Assembly: GCA_963932145.1 (NCBI GenBank) | Contig: OZ010571.1 | Location: forward strand, 108,491,496 to 108,555,495 | Source: Acanthosepion lycidas | Lineage: Eukaryota; Mollusca; Cephalopoda; Sepiida; Sepiidae | DNA: 64,000 nt | Direction: 5' to 3' | In this document: piece by piece, positions 23,681-34,962 of the stretch | Position numbering within the stretch: the first letter of the stretch is position 1 | Layout of the letters: every line of letters starts with the position of its first letter | The notes under the pieces: generated by a model | What the model was told of the DNA's origin: nothing | What the model saw: only the letters and a program-made list of their open reading frames with translations | Database searches by the model: none | Made by a program: the position numbers and the translations under genes

Positions 23681-24385
23681 CTCCCAGGCACTTTTAAGAT
23701 CTTCGTTCTTTTATTATCCCGTTACTCAGTCTTTTTTAACTCCCCTTTACATTTTTTTTTTGTTTGTTTTTCATTTTTATTTCTTTTTTCACTCCGCTTT
23801 TCCATTTTCTGTTATAAAGATTTCCTTGGAATTCTTCGTTTGCATGCAACCTTAGCATTCCTTTCTGTTTATGGTTCTGCCCTTTCCTCTCCTTTCCTGT
23901 TCCATTATCCTAAGTTTACATTACACCGTTCTTCTTTGCTTCCCATTTCAATTCCCTTCTCTAAGTCTAATCTGGTGTTACTGAAATCTGTATATCACAG
24001 ATGGCGTTTCTTGAACCTTAAACCGTATAACGAACAAGAAATAAACTAATTCCCTAGGGTTAGGAAGAGCATCAAACGCGGATGACCTTCAAAATTACAA
24101 TAGATTCCAAAGAGGCTGTGGAGAATTGCAAGTATTTGCCTTCCAGAGAGAAACGATCAGCCTTGAATATAAATGTAATTGTAAGAGAAAATCGGCAAAC
24201 ACCTGGATTTTACAGGTGTAAAAAGCGTAAGGGCGTCACGGGAATTGTGCACAAGTGAGATCATGAGCATTCGTCTCTCTATTTCTCTCTCGGTTACACC
24301 TGTCCCTATCTTTCTATCTATTTAACAAGCGACACTTAACTAGAAACATGCGAGCCCACATATACACGTATATCTCTAGTATATA
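23681..24385. other. No recognised gene
   Basis: T- and C-rich then mixed sequence. A 69-codon open frame (23,840-24,049) has no motif I recognise. Confidence 0.45.
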
Positions 24386-25663
24386 TCAGGTCATCCCATA
24401 AGTTCTGTCCGAATTTTATGTTTTTGTTAAAATGAACGAAATTTAAAGAGTATTTTATAATGTCTAATGGTGCTGAACATTATTTTTATGTTTAGATGCA
24501 TTTAAACTGATCAAATTTTATTTCAGAGAACAATAAAATTAAATTTTGTTTGATTAAAACCCTGCTAACATGGTAGTACCCAAGAATCATTTGAGGCACA
24601 TAATGCTTTATGAGTTCAAGAAAGGAAACTCAGCAACCGAAGCGGCTAGATACATTCACTCAGTTTATGGAAAGGAATGTGCGATAGAAAGAACTTGCAG
24701 AATATGGTTTGCAAAATTCAGAGGTGGAGATTTCACCCTTGAAGATGAAGGTCGAACCGGATGTCCAGTTGAGTTTCGTGAAAAGCTTCTTGAAGTAGCC
24801 CTTGCAGAAAATCCTGCTTTATCATTTGAGGAATTGGCAGTGGTTCTCAGTTCAAACCATACAACTGTTCATCGTCATATTCAACAACTTGGAAAAGTTC
24901 CTAAACTTGGAAAATGGGTGCCACATGAATTCTCTGAAAACAAACTCAAATCCTATCTGCTCTTCTCTCCATTCTCGCCAACTTGTTTCACCATTTTTAG
25001 ATAGACTTGTGACTGGCGACGAAAAATGGATCTTTTATCGAAATGTTAAGCATCGTAGATAGTGGCTTGGTAAAGGGGAAGGACCCCAGCCACAGCCGAG
25101 AAGGGAACTTCATGGACAAAGGTTTCTTCTTTCAATCAGGTGGGATCACCAAGGAATAATCCCCTTTGAATTCTTACCACCTAATGCAACAATTAATGCT
25201 CAAATATAGTGTCAGCAATTAGAGCGTTTGAACCAATTTTTGAGGAAAAAGAAGACCTGCTCTAGTGAATCGAAAAGGGGTGATGTTTCTTCAGGACAAT
25301 GCGCGACCCCACACAGCAAGACACACGTCACAAAAGATCGAAGAACTTGGTTGGGAGAAAATTCCTCATTTACCTTATTCACCCGATCTTGCTACTTCAG
25401 ACTACCATTTGTCTCGTAGCTTACAGAATCATTTGGAAGAAACGGCGTTTGTAACACAGGAAGAAGTTAAAACTGACATTTTTGAGTTCTTAGAATCAAA
25501 GCCAAAAGAATTTTACAGTAACGGAATTAGTAAGCTTGTTAATAGATGGAAGGAAGTCATAGATAATCAGGGAAAATACATTGTTGATTGAATCTTTAAT
25601 TAAATGTAACATTTGGTCACTTGTTTTCTCTATTCAAAATTCGGACAGAACTTATGGGATGAC

Positions 25664-25667
<4 letters not shown>
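24386..25667 (+). mobile_element. Near-complete mariner element (1,282 bp)
   Basis: Perfect 32-bp terminal inverted repeats (24,386-24,417 and 25,636-25,667), starting TCAGGTCATCCCATAAGTTC, sit between TA dinucleotides. The length is exactly that expected of an autonomous mariner. The element ends against a (TA)n tract on its right. It contains one transposase gene relic on the + strand. The identical ends, despite a damaged gene, suggest a relatively recent insertion or one mobilised by a transposase encoded elsewhere. Confidence 0.97.
24570..25591 (+). pseudogene. Mariner transposase (DD34D), frameshifted
   Basis: Starts MVVPKNHLRHIMLYEFKKGN. Paired helix-turn-helix region: GNSATEAARYIHSVYG, then GGDFTLEDEGRTGCP, then FEELAVVLSSNHTTVHRHIQ. 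A frameshift near 24,945-24,960 moves the catalytic domain to another frame: LVTGDEKWIFYRN (first D), in-frame stops near 25,058 and 25,207, a second frameshift near 25,250, then VMFLQDNARPHTARHTS (second D) and LPYSPDLATSDYHLSRS (third D). Between the second and third D are 34 residues, the mariner DD34D spacing. It ends NQGKYIVD at 25,591. Family length is about 340 residues and the whole gene span is present, so it is a young pseudogene rather than a fragment. Confidence 0.95.

Positions 25668-25738
<71 letters not shown>
25668..25738. repeat. (TA)n microsatellite
   Basis: About 35 TA units directly abutting the mariner right end. Confidence 0.98.
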
Positions 25739-25740
<2 letters not shown>

Positions 25741-26754
25741 TATATGCTTTAAGCATAGAGCTTTGATCCAAACATGTTTGATTAAAAAGAACCGAGAAGG
25801 TCTGTTTAATTTTATATTGCATCTTTCCAATTTTCGAGTAAGTGCTCACGAAATTGCGGATAATCTGTCCGAAGTTCATATTGCTTCATTATTTTATTCT
25901 TGATAATGACTGGGGAGATCGAAAGTAACTGACCAAAACAATTAATTCAATAGGAATTTCCGACAGTTTATTCCATGATTTCGATCACAATATTCAACAC
26001 CGTTTTGTAAAACAGGAAAAATGTGTGACCCTACGTAAAGATTCAGATATAAAAATGTACCTGAAGTGACAACATCCATGAAAGAATTGTCTAAAGGAAA
26101 ACCTTTGATGCCAACGGGTTTTCTTTCGGTATTTTTCACGCCGTCATATATTACATTTATTAGTTTTATAAAATTAAATTCCCCGATTCCGGGATGAGAT
26201 CCGGTACTAATAAATAACAAACGCCAAGAAGAAATATAGGAAAATAAATGTATTAATGTAATAATACAAACTGGTAATGCGGGTTAGTAGTTCCAGGAAT
26301 GCGGGTTAGTAGCAAAATATATATAAAGTCTTTGGTATTGAAGTATTAACTGTAGGACTTCTTATTGAGTCTACGTGCTTGCTCACTGTGACTCTTGCTC
26401 GTTACATTCGTCCTGGTTCGTCCTCGTTCGTCGTTCTTCTCGTTCTTCTCCCGGGTATTCACTAGCAGTAGTACATGTATACACTGGGTGAGTCCATTTG
26501 TGTAATAAGGGGAGAATCCCTCAACAATAACTTTTATTTAAAATTTGCCTGCGTTAGAAAGGAGATGAAAAATTGTTGGCATAACCAGGAAGCAATACTA
26601 ACAAAGATCTTATAAAATAGGTGTTTCAGTTTCATCTTATGTACGCTCCAATCTCCTTCTCCGCGTGGGTTTCCATCAATTAACAGTCGTAGTTCAACCA
26701 CGCTAAATTGTCCATAAACAGCGAATATAATTCAATCAGTTTAATTATTATTTT
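25739..26754. other. Unclassified; promoter-like block near 26.3 kb
   Basis: A 22-bp direct repeat (AATGCGGGTTAGTAG twice, 26,276-26,315), then ATATATATAAAGTC (TATA-like, near 26,318), then C/T-rich GTTCGTC repeats to 26,450. This could be an LTR or another pol II promoter, but no ends or coding sequence are identifiable. A 92-codon minus-strand open frame (25,942-26,220) has no recognised domain. Confidence 0.35.
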
Positions 26755-26830
26755 TATTTTTCCCATGCTAATTAACCCCTTGTGTCTTAGTGGCTTTATT
26801 GCCTTGCTTGGAGTGAAATGATTAAAAAAC
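26755..26830 (+). repeat. LINE-B 3' tail only
   Basis: CCTTGTGTCTTAGTGGCTTT, then ATTGCCTTGCTTGGAGTGAA and ATGATTAAAAAA match the 3' terminus of LINE-B. No coding part is recognisable upstream, so this is a very short 5'-truncated copy. Confidence 0.75.
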
Positions 26831-28064
26831 AATTATTTCAACGGTTTAATCAGCACACATACTCTAAGTCAAAACACAGTTCGAAAGAATTGATTATTTT
26901 ATATAAAGACGCACGGCAATACATTGAATATATGGAAACATCAATATAAACTGTAAGGTAGTAAAAAAGATATATCCCACTTATTTTTGCGAGAAAGAGA
27001 TCAAGCTAATGCGTCAGAAATATATATTCAACAGTGACTGATCCCCAAGGCTGTCGTTCCACAAATTCTATTACTGCATTTTACTAAGTAAATGCATACG
27101 ATGGTGTATGCACGCAAAGGAAATAAATGAATGCATTATAGTTAACTATGCACTCCAAAAGAGAAAAAAAAATAACTTTATATATTCACACATACTTGCA
27201 TATGCCTATCTATTATCTTGTTCTTTATCCTGCATCTCCGATAGAATTGCCATTTTTGAATTTCACGTACATTATCATGTTGCACAATTCGAGTCGGTTA
27301 CAAGAAAAATAAGCACTAACTCTCTTCAAAGGAAAGTCTGTACAATGAATCTTTCTAACATCGGAGACATTTTGGTACGAACGGAAACGTTATCCGCAAC
27401 GACAGCACTAACAATGTCCCTTTGTAAGCTCTTGGCACGTAACGATCAGGGACCATTTTTAAACTCTAAATAATCTGCTATTTAGAGTATTAAATAGAAT
27501 TCTTGTTAGCAGTGGATACAAAACCGTCTCAGATGTTTTGGTCAAAAAGTTTCGACTGTTGCGATAAAGATTTAATTGAACTAATTCAAATAGTTAAGAT
27601 GCGCTATGCTATATCCTCTGAGTTGATTCACCTTCATTTCCTCTCTATTCCAATATCACTCTCAGAGCTATTTTCTGAAGAACTGCTACTTTGTGCAACG
27701 GACTCCCAAGTGGATGCTTCCCTGAACACTTCAAACTCTTCAAATCAAAGATCAATAATTATATATCCTTCTTATCCTCGTAACCTTCAGCACATACCAT
27801 TCCATCTTATGAGGACACCCCGACCGTTTTTGATGTATGAGCGTCCAGAACTGAGCAGCCATATTACCTTCACATATCAATTGATTATAGTGATGACAGC
27901 TTGTGAATAATCATCAGCATTATTGGAAAGAGCAGAATGCAGAGAACTGAAGTACATCATGCCACACGATCGCCAGACGCCCAGCCTCAGGTTTTAATTC
28001 AGAGTTATCCTTCTGCCAGACCCGATTTCCATAGGACCCACTCTGTTCTGCTATTTTCCAAAAG
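26831..28064. other. No recognised gene; two longer open frames
   Basis: Open frames of 121 codons (27,108-27,473) and 135 codons (27,503-27,910) lie in the same direction 30 bp apart. Neither shows a signal peptide, membrane segment or motif I recognise. Their composition is like the flanks. They may be chance frames; splicing or transcript data would be needed to call them genes. Confidence 0.35.
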
Positions 28065-28089
28065 TTATATATATATATGCATGCATGCA

Positions 28090-28157
<68 letters not shown>
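28065..28157. repeat. (TA)n-(GCAT)n-(TA)n-(GT)n compound microsatellite
   Basis: A short GCAT tetranucleotide run separates two TA tracts, followed by about 36 bp of GT. Confidence 0.97.
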
Positions 28158-28162
<5 letters not shown>

Positions 28163-28679
28163 GTTTACATTAGTCTTGTATCAACTATTTTCATCCGTCA
28201 ACCTCGAGTGACTCTTGGAGAGATTTAGTAAAAAATAAAATACAATAATATATTTACTGCAGTACCTGGCACAAGAACTGAACTCACATTTATTATGCCA
28301 AAAAATTACCAAAAAAACGAGATAACTCTAGATAACGATAGCGGAAAGAAAACAATCTTGCCCTGTAGCTTAATTAAAGGGTTGCATTGGAAATTCCCTG
28401 AAGAACGCCCGAGGCACAGTGTCTAAAACCTTATGATAAAAAGAAAAAAAAATGGAGATATTTATCCGACTGTAAATAGTGATGCGAATGTATATTAACT
28501 GACAAAAATTGTATTTTGTGGTAAATGATTAAATTTTTGGCCTGTGTTTTGGGAACGTTATTTCAAAATCTCGTACAATGATATATTGTCTATTCAAGAA
28601 GGCATATTTTTTTTCTTCAATGTGCCATTTTGCTTGCATTGCCGAAACTCATATTCTTTTTTCTTTTTCACAGTTTAAT
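28158..28679. other. No recognised gene
   Basis: AT-rich sequence, including a possible SINE remnant around 28,260-28,300 (CTGGCACAAGAACTGAACTC). No support beyond that. Confidence 0.4.
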
Positions 28680-28755
28680 CTCTAGTATATTTACTACTCA
28701 GTCGTGATTATGTTTATATAAACATAATCACGACTGAGTAGTAAATATACTAGAG
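28680..28755. repeat. Perfect 76-bp palindrome
   Basis: CTCTAGTATATTTACTACTC ... centre TTTATATAAA ... complement, ending CTAGAG. Each 38-base arm is an exact reverse complement of the other with no spacer. The right arm overlaps the first bases of the pogo-like MITE. Confidence 0.97.
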
Positions 28756-28933
28756 TAATCCGAATATAGGAGACCCTGATATAAGAGAAACCCGGATATA
28801 AGAGAGATTTTATCTGGTCCCAAATTAGATCCATACTTACCTAAACAAAATAGATCAAACCCGGATATAAGAGAAACCCGGATATAACAGACTTATCCGG
28901 TCCCGACAACTCTCTTATATCCGGGTTACACTG
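28750..28933. mobile_element. Pogo/Tigger-like MITE
   Basis: The right end, read inward, starts CAGTGTAACCCGGATATAAG just before a TA. The left end reads AGAGTAATCCGAATATAGGA (about 17 of 21 match). Inside, ACCCGGATATAAGAGAAACC recurs several times in direct orientation. Ends starting CAGT with TA duplication suit pogo/Tigger. No coding sequence. Confidence 0.75.
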
Positions 28934-30007
28934 TACCCCATTTCAAAAGAGACTGCATTGGTTTCATTTTTTGGTTGTTTGTCTTATTTCTTCCACCAAA
29001 GCCTACATCAATTGTTTTACTATGATCTATCTTATACTTTGTATAATAAAACTGTTCTGAACTGATATTAATAAGGATTCTGTTTCTTCCTTAAAATTTC
29101 CACTTCTCGTCTATGTCGATGTCCTCTCCTCTGCCATTTCTTGTCTCTTGAAGTGGTCGGATTTTTTTTCTTCATGTTATTGATTCAGTTATTGTTATTA
29201 AGAACCGGTTTTATTGTTCTCATTTCTCTCACTGTTTTTATCGTTGTTTCTTTCATTTAATTTTGCTCTTATGTTTATCTTTTGCATTTATTTTTTTCTT
29301 CCTTAACTTTTTCAATTTTCTCCTCTCCAAATCATCATGTTATTTCCACTTTAACTTGGCAAAGTTTGTTGAAACGTTAATGGACCAAATATGATTTAAT
29401 GCTTCCGTGTTTATCTCACTAGCCTCGACGATTACAACAGTCCTTAAGTATCTATTTTTTTCATCGGTGTTTAAGACATTCAGACATTTTCTATTGTCTC
29501 AACGATTCTTTGTACGAGTAAGGATTTAATATTACGCGCTTATTGTACGTGGTGACAGAAATATTGTCTGCGTATTTTTTCCTGATTATTTCAGACACAC
29601 ATAATCTAGTTATTCTCTCCTTTAAGATAATGATTTTGTGCCGTTATCTTTCTTGGATATCTACCAATATTTTAGAATATTAAAACAATAATTCCTTCTC
29701 ATTGACTTCTGGTCTCCTTGCATAGAATTCTTCGTCCATGTGTATTCGAAATGTTTGTAGATTTCTGAATATGCTATTCCTAAAAATCAATTTATTAGTT
29801 CTATTACGGTTATGAAGACTACTACTACTAATACTACTACCAATAATAATAATAATAATAATAATAAACAGGAGGTGCTTATTGACATATGACAGTACCT
29901 GCAGATTATAGTGTATCAAGGAAAATCTTCAAAAAAGCTGTCAAAATACAAAGATTTTGAAGTGAAAATTTAAAAGATGTGACAGATGAGGGCATAAATA
30001 TTTTAGG
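28934..30007. other. No recognised gene; (TAA)n tract
   Basis: T-rich to 29,700. A (TAA)n tract lies at about 29,837-29,867. No domain-bearing frames. Confidence 0.5.
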
Positions 30008-30263
30008 TTGTAGCTAGAGCCCTCGGATTGATTGGAAAACGTTGCAATAGCCTCCTTGAAGGGGTTCCTGGTAAACCATGACTTAAATAAATACAAAAGA
30101 TTTCTACTCATAAGTACACCTCACACATTGCAAAAAGCTATATCTATGTGTGTGATATTATTTTTAGAGAAATGATCAGTTGAAAATATCAATAAGCTAT
30201 TTCTGACCTTAGATTTCTGGTTGGTACCTGGAAAGAAATATTTTTACAACAGAAATCAAATGA

Positions 30264-30326
<63 letters not shown>

Positions 30327-30575
30327 CTGTTGTTATTAGAACGCTTGAATTGGTTGGAAAGGTTTCCAGTAGACTCATTGAAGGGATTTCTTAAAGAAAT
30401 ACAAAAAATGTTCTCACGAGTACAGCCCACACCTTACGAAGGGTTATACCTATGTAAAAAATGTCTTTTTTTTTTCTTTTTTTTTTTTTAACTTGGTCAG
30501 TGGAAAATATCATGATGCCATTTCTGACCTTGGGTCTCTGGGCGGGACCCGGAATGAAATGTATACAGAAATAAA
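30008..30575 (+). repeat. Two tandem copies of a ~270-bp repeat
   Basis: Unit 1 (about 30,008-30,250) and unit 2 (about 30,333-30,575) share TTGGAAA, AGTAGACTCATTGAAGGG-like, TACAAAA..TT.TCA, TATACCTATGT, and GCCATTTCTGACCTTGGGTC ending with GGAATGAAAT. Each is followed by an A-rich triplet tract, as in retroposed sequences. Probably a SINE or LINE tail inserted twice in the same orientation, or a local duplication. Confidence 0.75.
30264..30326. repeat. (ATA)n microsatellite
   Basis: About 20 ATA units, forming the tail of the first tandem unit. Confidence 0.97.
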
Positions 30576-30850
30576 AGGAAATAAAATAAAAATAATAAAA
30601 AATGTAGTAATAGTAGTAGTACTAATAGTAATATTAGTAGTGATATTCTTAAGCCCACTGCTGGTGGCGGGTAGGAATGGTCGCTGACCACATACCCGAC
30701 CCAACACTGCGTTATCTGTAACTTGATGCTTGGGCATTGAGATCTGGCTGGCTATACATTCACTGGCGTCCATCAGAATGGAAGAGGGCATTAACTTTCT
30801 GCCATGTGTGAGTATAAATTCATTCTACCAGCGACACATCCAAAGCATCT

Positions 30851-30875
30851 CTCTCTCCCCCTCTCTCTCTCTCTC

Positions 30876-30936
<61 letters not shown>
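30851..30936. repeat. (CT)n-(TA)n compound microsatellite
   Basis: About 28 bp of CT followed by about 56 bp of TA. Confidence 0.97.
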
Positions 30937-30937
<1 letters not shown>

Positions 30938-31224
30938 GTTTATGTATTTATTTTATTTATCTATTGTTTGGTCTCTCCCCTCCCCACTCTGTGCGACTAA
31001 TTTAACTTTGATACTTGTTCTAACCATTGTAACCTAACTTATAACACTTTGTTTTGTGTAGTTGAAAATCCTCCCATCACCTGAAAAGAAGGGAAAAATG
31101 TCTCTTCATCAGGCGTTAGTATGTCTTCAGTATTCTTACGGTCCAGTGGCCTTTCCCTTTGCTTGATAAAATGTACTAACGTGTCAAAATCACTGGTGAC
31201 CATCAGAATGCTTGCGAACTTCTA

Positions 31225-31319
31225 TTAGGTTGGTGCAAAAATAATGACGTAATAATGTCGTTTTTTGACGTAACGTCAAAAAACGACATTATTACGTCAT
31301 TATTTTTGCACCAACCTAA
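31225..31319. mobile_element. Mariner MITE, copy 3 (95 bp)
   Basis: Perfect palindrome apart from the centre (TTTTTTGACG/TAACGTCAAA), with TTAGGTTGGTGCAAAAATAA ends and TA at 31,223-31,224 and 31,320-31,321. The arms are essentially identical, so it looks young. Confidence 0.97.
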
Positions 31320-31852
31320 TATTACCACCCACAGCCACAAGTAAGCTAGCATTTATGCCATATTCACAAGAAGGTGGATAATCATATTTTTTTCTTTTCT
31401 CTCTTTAGAATAGAACAATGGGACTTATACTAAGTTAAAAGTTAGTCTTATGTAAGGATTAAATATTAATAAGTCCCATCCTATCCCACCGAACACACAC
31501 CTAGTGTCAGCCTGGTACTATCAACTACTTCATCGCCCTTATCCCTCTGTTTTGTCTTTTGTCACTGTTATATGTGTTATATGTAATAGGAGTAGGTAGA
31601 CCCTCCTACCGCCCGGTCAACACTCCTCCCCCCACCTTGGACAAGAGCAGAGGGTCACACCTTGTTTCCTGTCTAAGAAGGGGTTCCCGATACTCTCTCT
31701 TTCTCTCTCTCTCTCTCTCTGGCCTCTGTACTAGTGCTGATGTGTTTCTCCCGTGACGTGTGCAGTCTGTGGCATTGCCTCTTCATCTTGACGGTACACG
31801 GTTGACAGTTCACTAGTTGCTGTTTCCGTCTGGTAGTTAGGAGCCCTAACTC

Positions 31853-33718
31853 TTGCGTAGCGTCTTGAGCGGCCGCTCTGATCAACAGTTGTATAATACC
31901 GGGGGGGCTTGTAGTACCATGACGCGCATGGAACGATCTCCCTGCTGTCACCTCCGGTGGGCAAACCTGAGGCCACATTATGATGCAGGCTGTGCCAACT
32001 CCTCTCTGCTCATGTTGCGGTCGATAACCATCTGCTTCTCTTACTTCAGTCCTTCTCATCCTTCTCATTTACTCCACATGAAGACTCAAATGAACCAAAA
32101 AAGTAAACCTAAACCAGCCTCTCAAAAATCACCTAAACCCCTCAACATTTCGTTCAGCAACACCCGTGGCATTAGAAAAAAATTCTGCAGTATGGAATCT
32201 TTCCTCACTGCAAACAGCCCGGATATAATGGTTCTGTGCGAGACAAACCTTGTCTCGTCTATTCCCTCCTCTGATCTCTCGATCCCCGGCTACCTTCCTA
32301 TCCTCAGGAAAGACTCTCTAACCCACATGGACGGCCTTGGTGTCTATGTCAAGGATCATCTTACACTGGCCAGAGAGTTGTCTCTCGAATCGCCAGACCA
32401 TTCGTACATGTGTCTTCGACTATCTCTCCTCAATGCCGTAAGCTATATTTTCTTCCTCTATCGCTCTCCATCCTCTCAAGACTGCGGGATACTCGATAGC
32501 ATATCTGACAGCATAGACAAGGCCCTCTATCTCCACCCGTTTGCTCACATATTCGTGTTTGATGACTTTAACGCCCATCATACCAAGTGGCTCGAGAATG
32601 CTACTACTGACCGGGCTGGCATTCAAACACTTAACTTCTCAATTTCTCAATCCCTCACGCAGGTAGTCAACTCCCCCACGCGTTTTGCCCCCAACCTGGC
32701 AGATAAGGCCTCCCTTCTCGATCTGTGTTTTACCTCCATCCCCGAATCCTGTAGCGCCACACAGCTCTGCCCTCTTGGTAACTCCGATCATGCCGTGGTA
32801 TCTGTTAACATTTCCTTCAACTCCACACCCGGCAAAGAACATCCCATTACTAGAACCTCGTTCTACTACCAACGATCGGATTGGGACTCGTTCCGTGACT
32901 TCCTCCGCGATGTCTCCTGGGATGTTGTCTTTACACTCCCTGTCCATGAATTTGCTTATGAGGTCTCATCTTGGTTTAAAGCTGGAATCGACGCTTTCAT
33001 CCACTCAAGGAAATTTAAGGTCAAGTCGCACTCCTCACCTTGGTTCTCCGCTGCTTGCTCAGCCATAGGAACCACTTCTTTCACATATTTCGTAGCGACA
33101 TGTCGGACTGCAATAGACGTCTCTTTGCCTCCGCCCGTAGCGAGTGTAAGCGTGTCCTCAACGGAGCTTAAGACAATATTTGCTGCTCGGATGAGGGAGC
33201 GTATTACATCTCGCAAATTTGGCTCCAAAGATTATTGGCGTCTCTGCAAGAGTGTCCCGAACAATAGAAAACCCTCCATACCTCCTTTATTCAACCAGTT
33301 CGAGGTCTTGACCTCCTCAACCGACAAGACTGAATGCCTTGCTCGGAAGTTCTCATATAATTCGACGCTCGACTCCACCGGTGTACCCATATCAGACTTC
33401 CCTCTAAGAACTGAGGCCCTATCGAGCGGCTTACGCATAACCCCGTCATCAGTACTGGGTATTATCTCCAAATTAGACCCCCACAAGGCTAGTGGTGGAG
33501 ATGGCATACCAGCCATTGTCTTGAAGAAATGCGCGCCTGAGCTAGCACCCGCCCTCTCTAAACTGTATAATTACTGCCTCAAGGAATCCTGCTTTCCTGA
33601 CTGCTGGAAGTCTTCATCCATTGTTCCTGTCTTTAAGAACTTTGGAGACCCTCTGACCCCTCTAATTACCGTCCTATTAGTCTCCTACCCCTCTTCGGCA
33701 AAGTCCTCGAAGCCCTAA
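31853..33718 (+). pseudogene. LINE-B ORF2, endonuclease half
   Basis: Open for 621 codons. The natural start is probably the ATG at 32,078 (residue 76), because the preceding 75 residues are basic, C-rich and unlike a domain. Endonuclease (EEP fold) motifs: ISFSNTRG near residue 98, CETNL with E130, DDFNAHH with D237/N240, LLDLCFTS, and NSDHAVV with D312-H313. The four catalytic positions are conserved. The RT N-terminal region begins near residue 530 (DPHKASGGDGIPAIVLKK). The frame is lost by a one-base deletion near 33,648-33,654; the rest to 33,718 is out of frame. Would nick target DNA for target-primed reverse transcription in the nucleus. Confidence 0.93.
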
Positions 33719-34962
33719 TCAACGCAGAAGTGGTTAACCACCTTACCGCACACGACCTTCTCCCAGACAAGCAATATGGTTTCCGCTACGCCCGTTCTAC
33801 AGCTGACGTGCTTACGGCCATCACTGAAACCGTCTACCAAGCACTTCAAAATAACGGTGAGGCTCGTGCCGTGGCCCTAGACATCTTCAAAGCGTTTGAT
33901 AGGGTTTGGCATGCCGGCCTTCTTCGTAAGCTCCAGGGTTACGGTTTTACTGGTCGACTGTTTGATCTAATACAATCATTCGTGTCAAACCGAGAATTGA
34001 ATGTCGTTCTCAACGGATTCTCCTCCAGTTCCTATCCTACGAACGCAGGTGTTCCCCAAGGCTACATCCTTGGCCCCACACTTTTCCTTATTTTCATCAA
34101 CGAACTTCCTGACGCCATAGGTTCCCAAGTTGGCATCTACGCGGACGACACTACAATTCACTCCTCCCTCAAAAACAAATCTAGTGTCGCTGTCAAAACT
34201 AACCTGGCCGTGCGTCTTGAAATGGACTTCCAATCGGTTGTTAACTGGGGCAACAATTGGATGGTCAAATTTAACGCCTCAAAAACTAAACTACTCTCCA
34301 TTAACCACCATAGAGATCCTTACCTGCCCCCCCCCATTAGAATGTCTGATAGTCAACATCTTGAGAGCAACTCCCTGCGTCTGCTCGGTCTAACGTTGAC
34401 TACTGACCTGAGATGGAACAAATACATTGAGTCCATTGCTTCGTCCACCGCGAGGAAAGTTGGCTCTCTGTGTCGCGCCAGGAAATTTTTCTCCCTTGAA
34501 TCGATACTTCAAATATACAAAACGACCATTCGCCCTTGCATGGAGTATTGCTGCCATATATGGTCTGGGGCACCTTCTGTTTACCTCGGAGTTCTTGACA
34601 AGATCCAGAGACGGATATGTAATGTGATTGGCCCTGATCTGGCGTCTCGCCTGCAGCCACTATCTCACAGACGCGCCGTCGCCTCTCTCTGTCTCTTCTA
34701 CAAATACTTTCATGGTAATTGCTCCGATGAGCTGCTTTCACTGGTTCCCAGTCTCCATGAATTCAAGCGCCCTACGAGGCTGGCATTCCGCTCTCACCCT
34801 TACACTGTAGAAACTTTTAAATGTAGCCATCTCTTCTACTCCAATAGCTTCATACCTCGCACCTCTCGCCTGTGGAACACCCTTCCCAATTACTGTTTCC
34901 CTGATAGCTATGTTCTCCAACTATTCAAATGTAATGTCAATCGACATCTCCAGTTACCTTGA
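33655..34962 (+). pseudogene. LINE-B ORF2, reverse transcriptase half
   Basis: Continuation after the frameshift. The first ATG in this frame (33,730) is not a real start; homology continues upstream to about 33,655. RT blocks: PDKQYGFRYARST, VALDIFKAFDRVWHAGLL (first catalytic D, 33,880-33,882), GVPQGYILGPTLFLIFINEL, YADDTTIHSSL (catalytic DD, 34,144-34,149), NWMVKFNASKTKLLSI and LGLTLTTDLRWNKYI. The C-terminal region has IYKTTIRPCMEYCCHIWSG and FIPRTSRLWNTLP, and ends HLQLP at 34,962. No internal stop over 410 codons and all three catalytic aspartates are present, so only one visible lesion separates this copy from an intact frame. Confidence 0.94.

Noticed and set aside
26830..28060. Two consecutive open frames (121 and 135 codons) as a possible host gene
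   Set aside because: No domain, signal peptide, splice-site pattern or codon bias could be supported; listed as unclassified.
33730..33732. ATG at 33,730 as start of a separate RT gene
   Set aside because: Homology to the RT continues upstream in the same frame to about 33,655, so the ATG only follows the frameshift in one ORF2.
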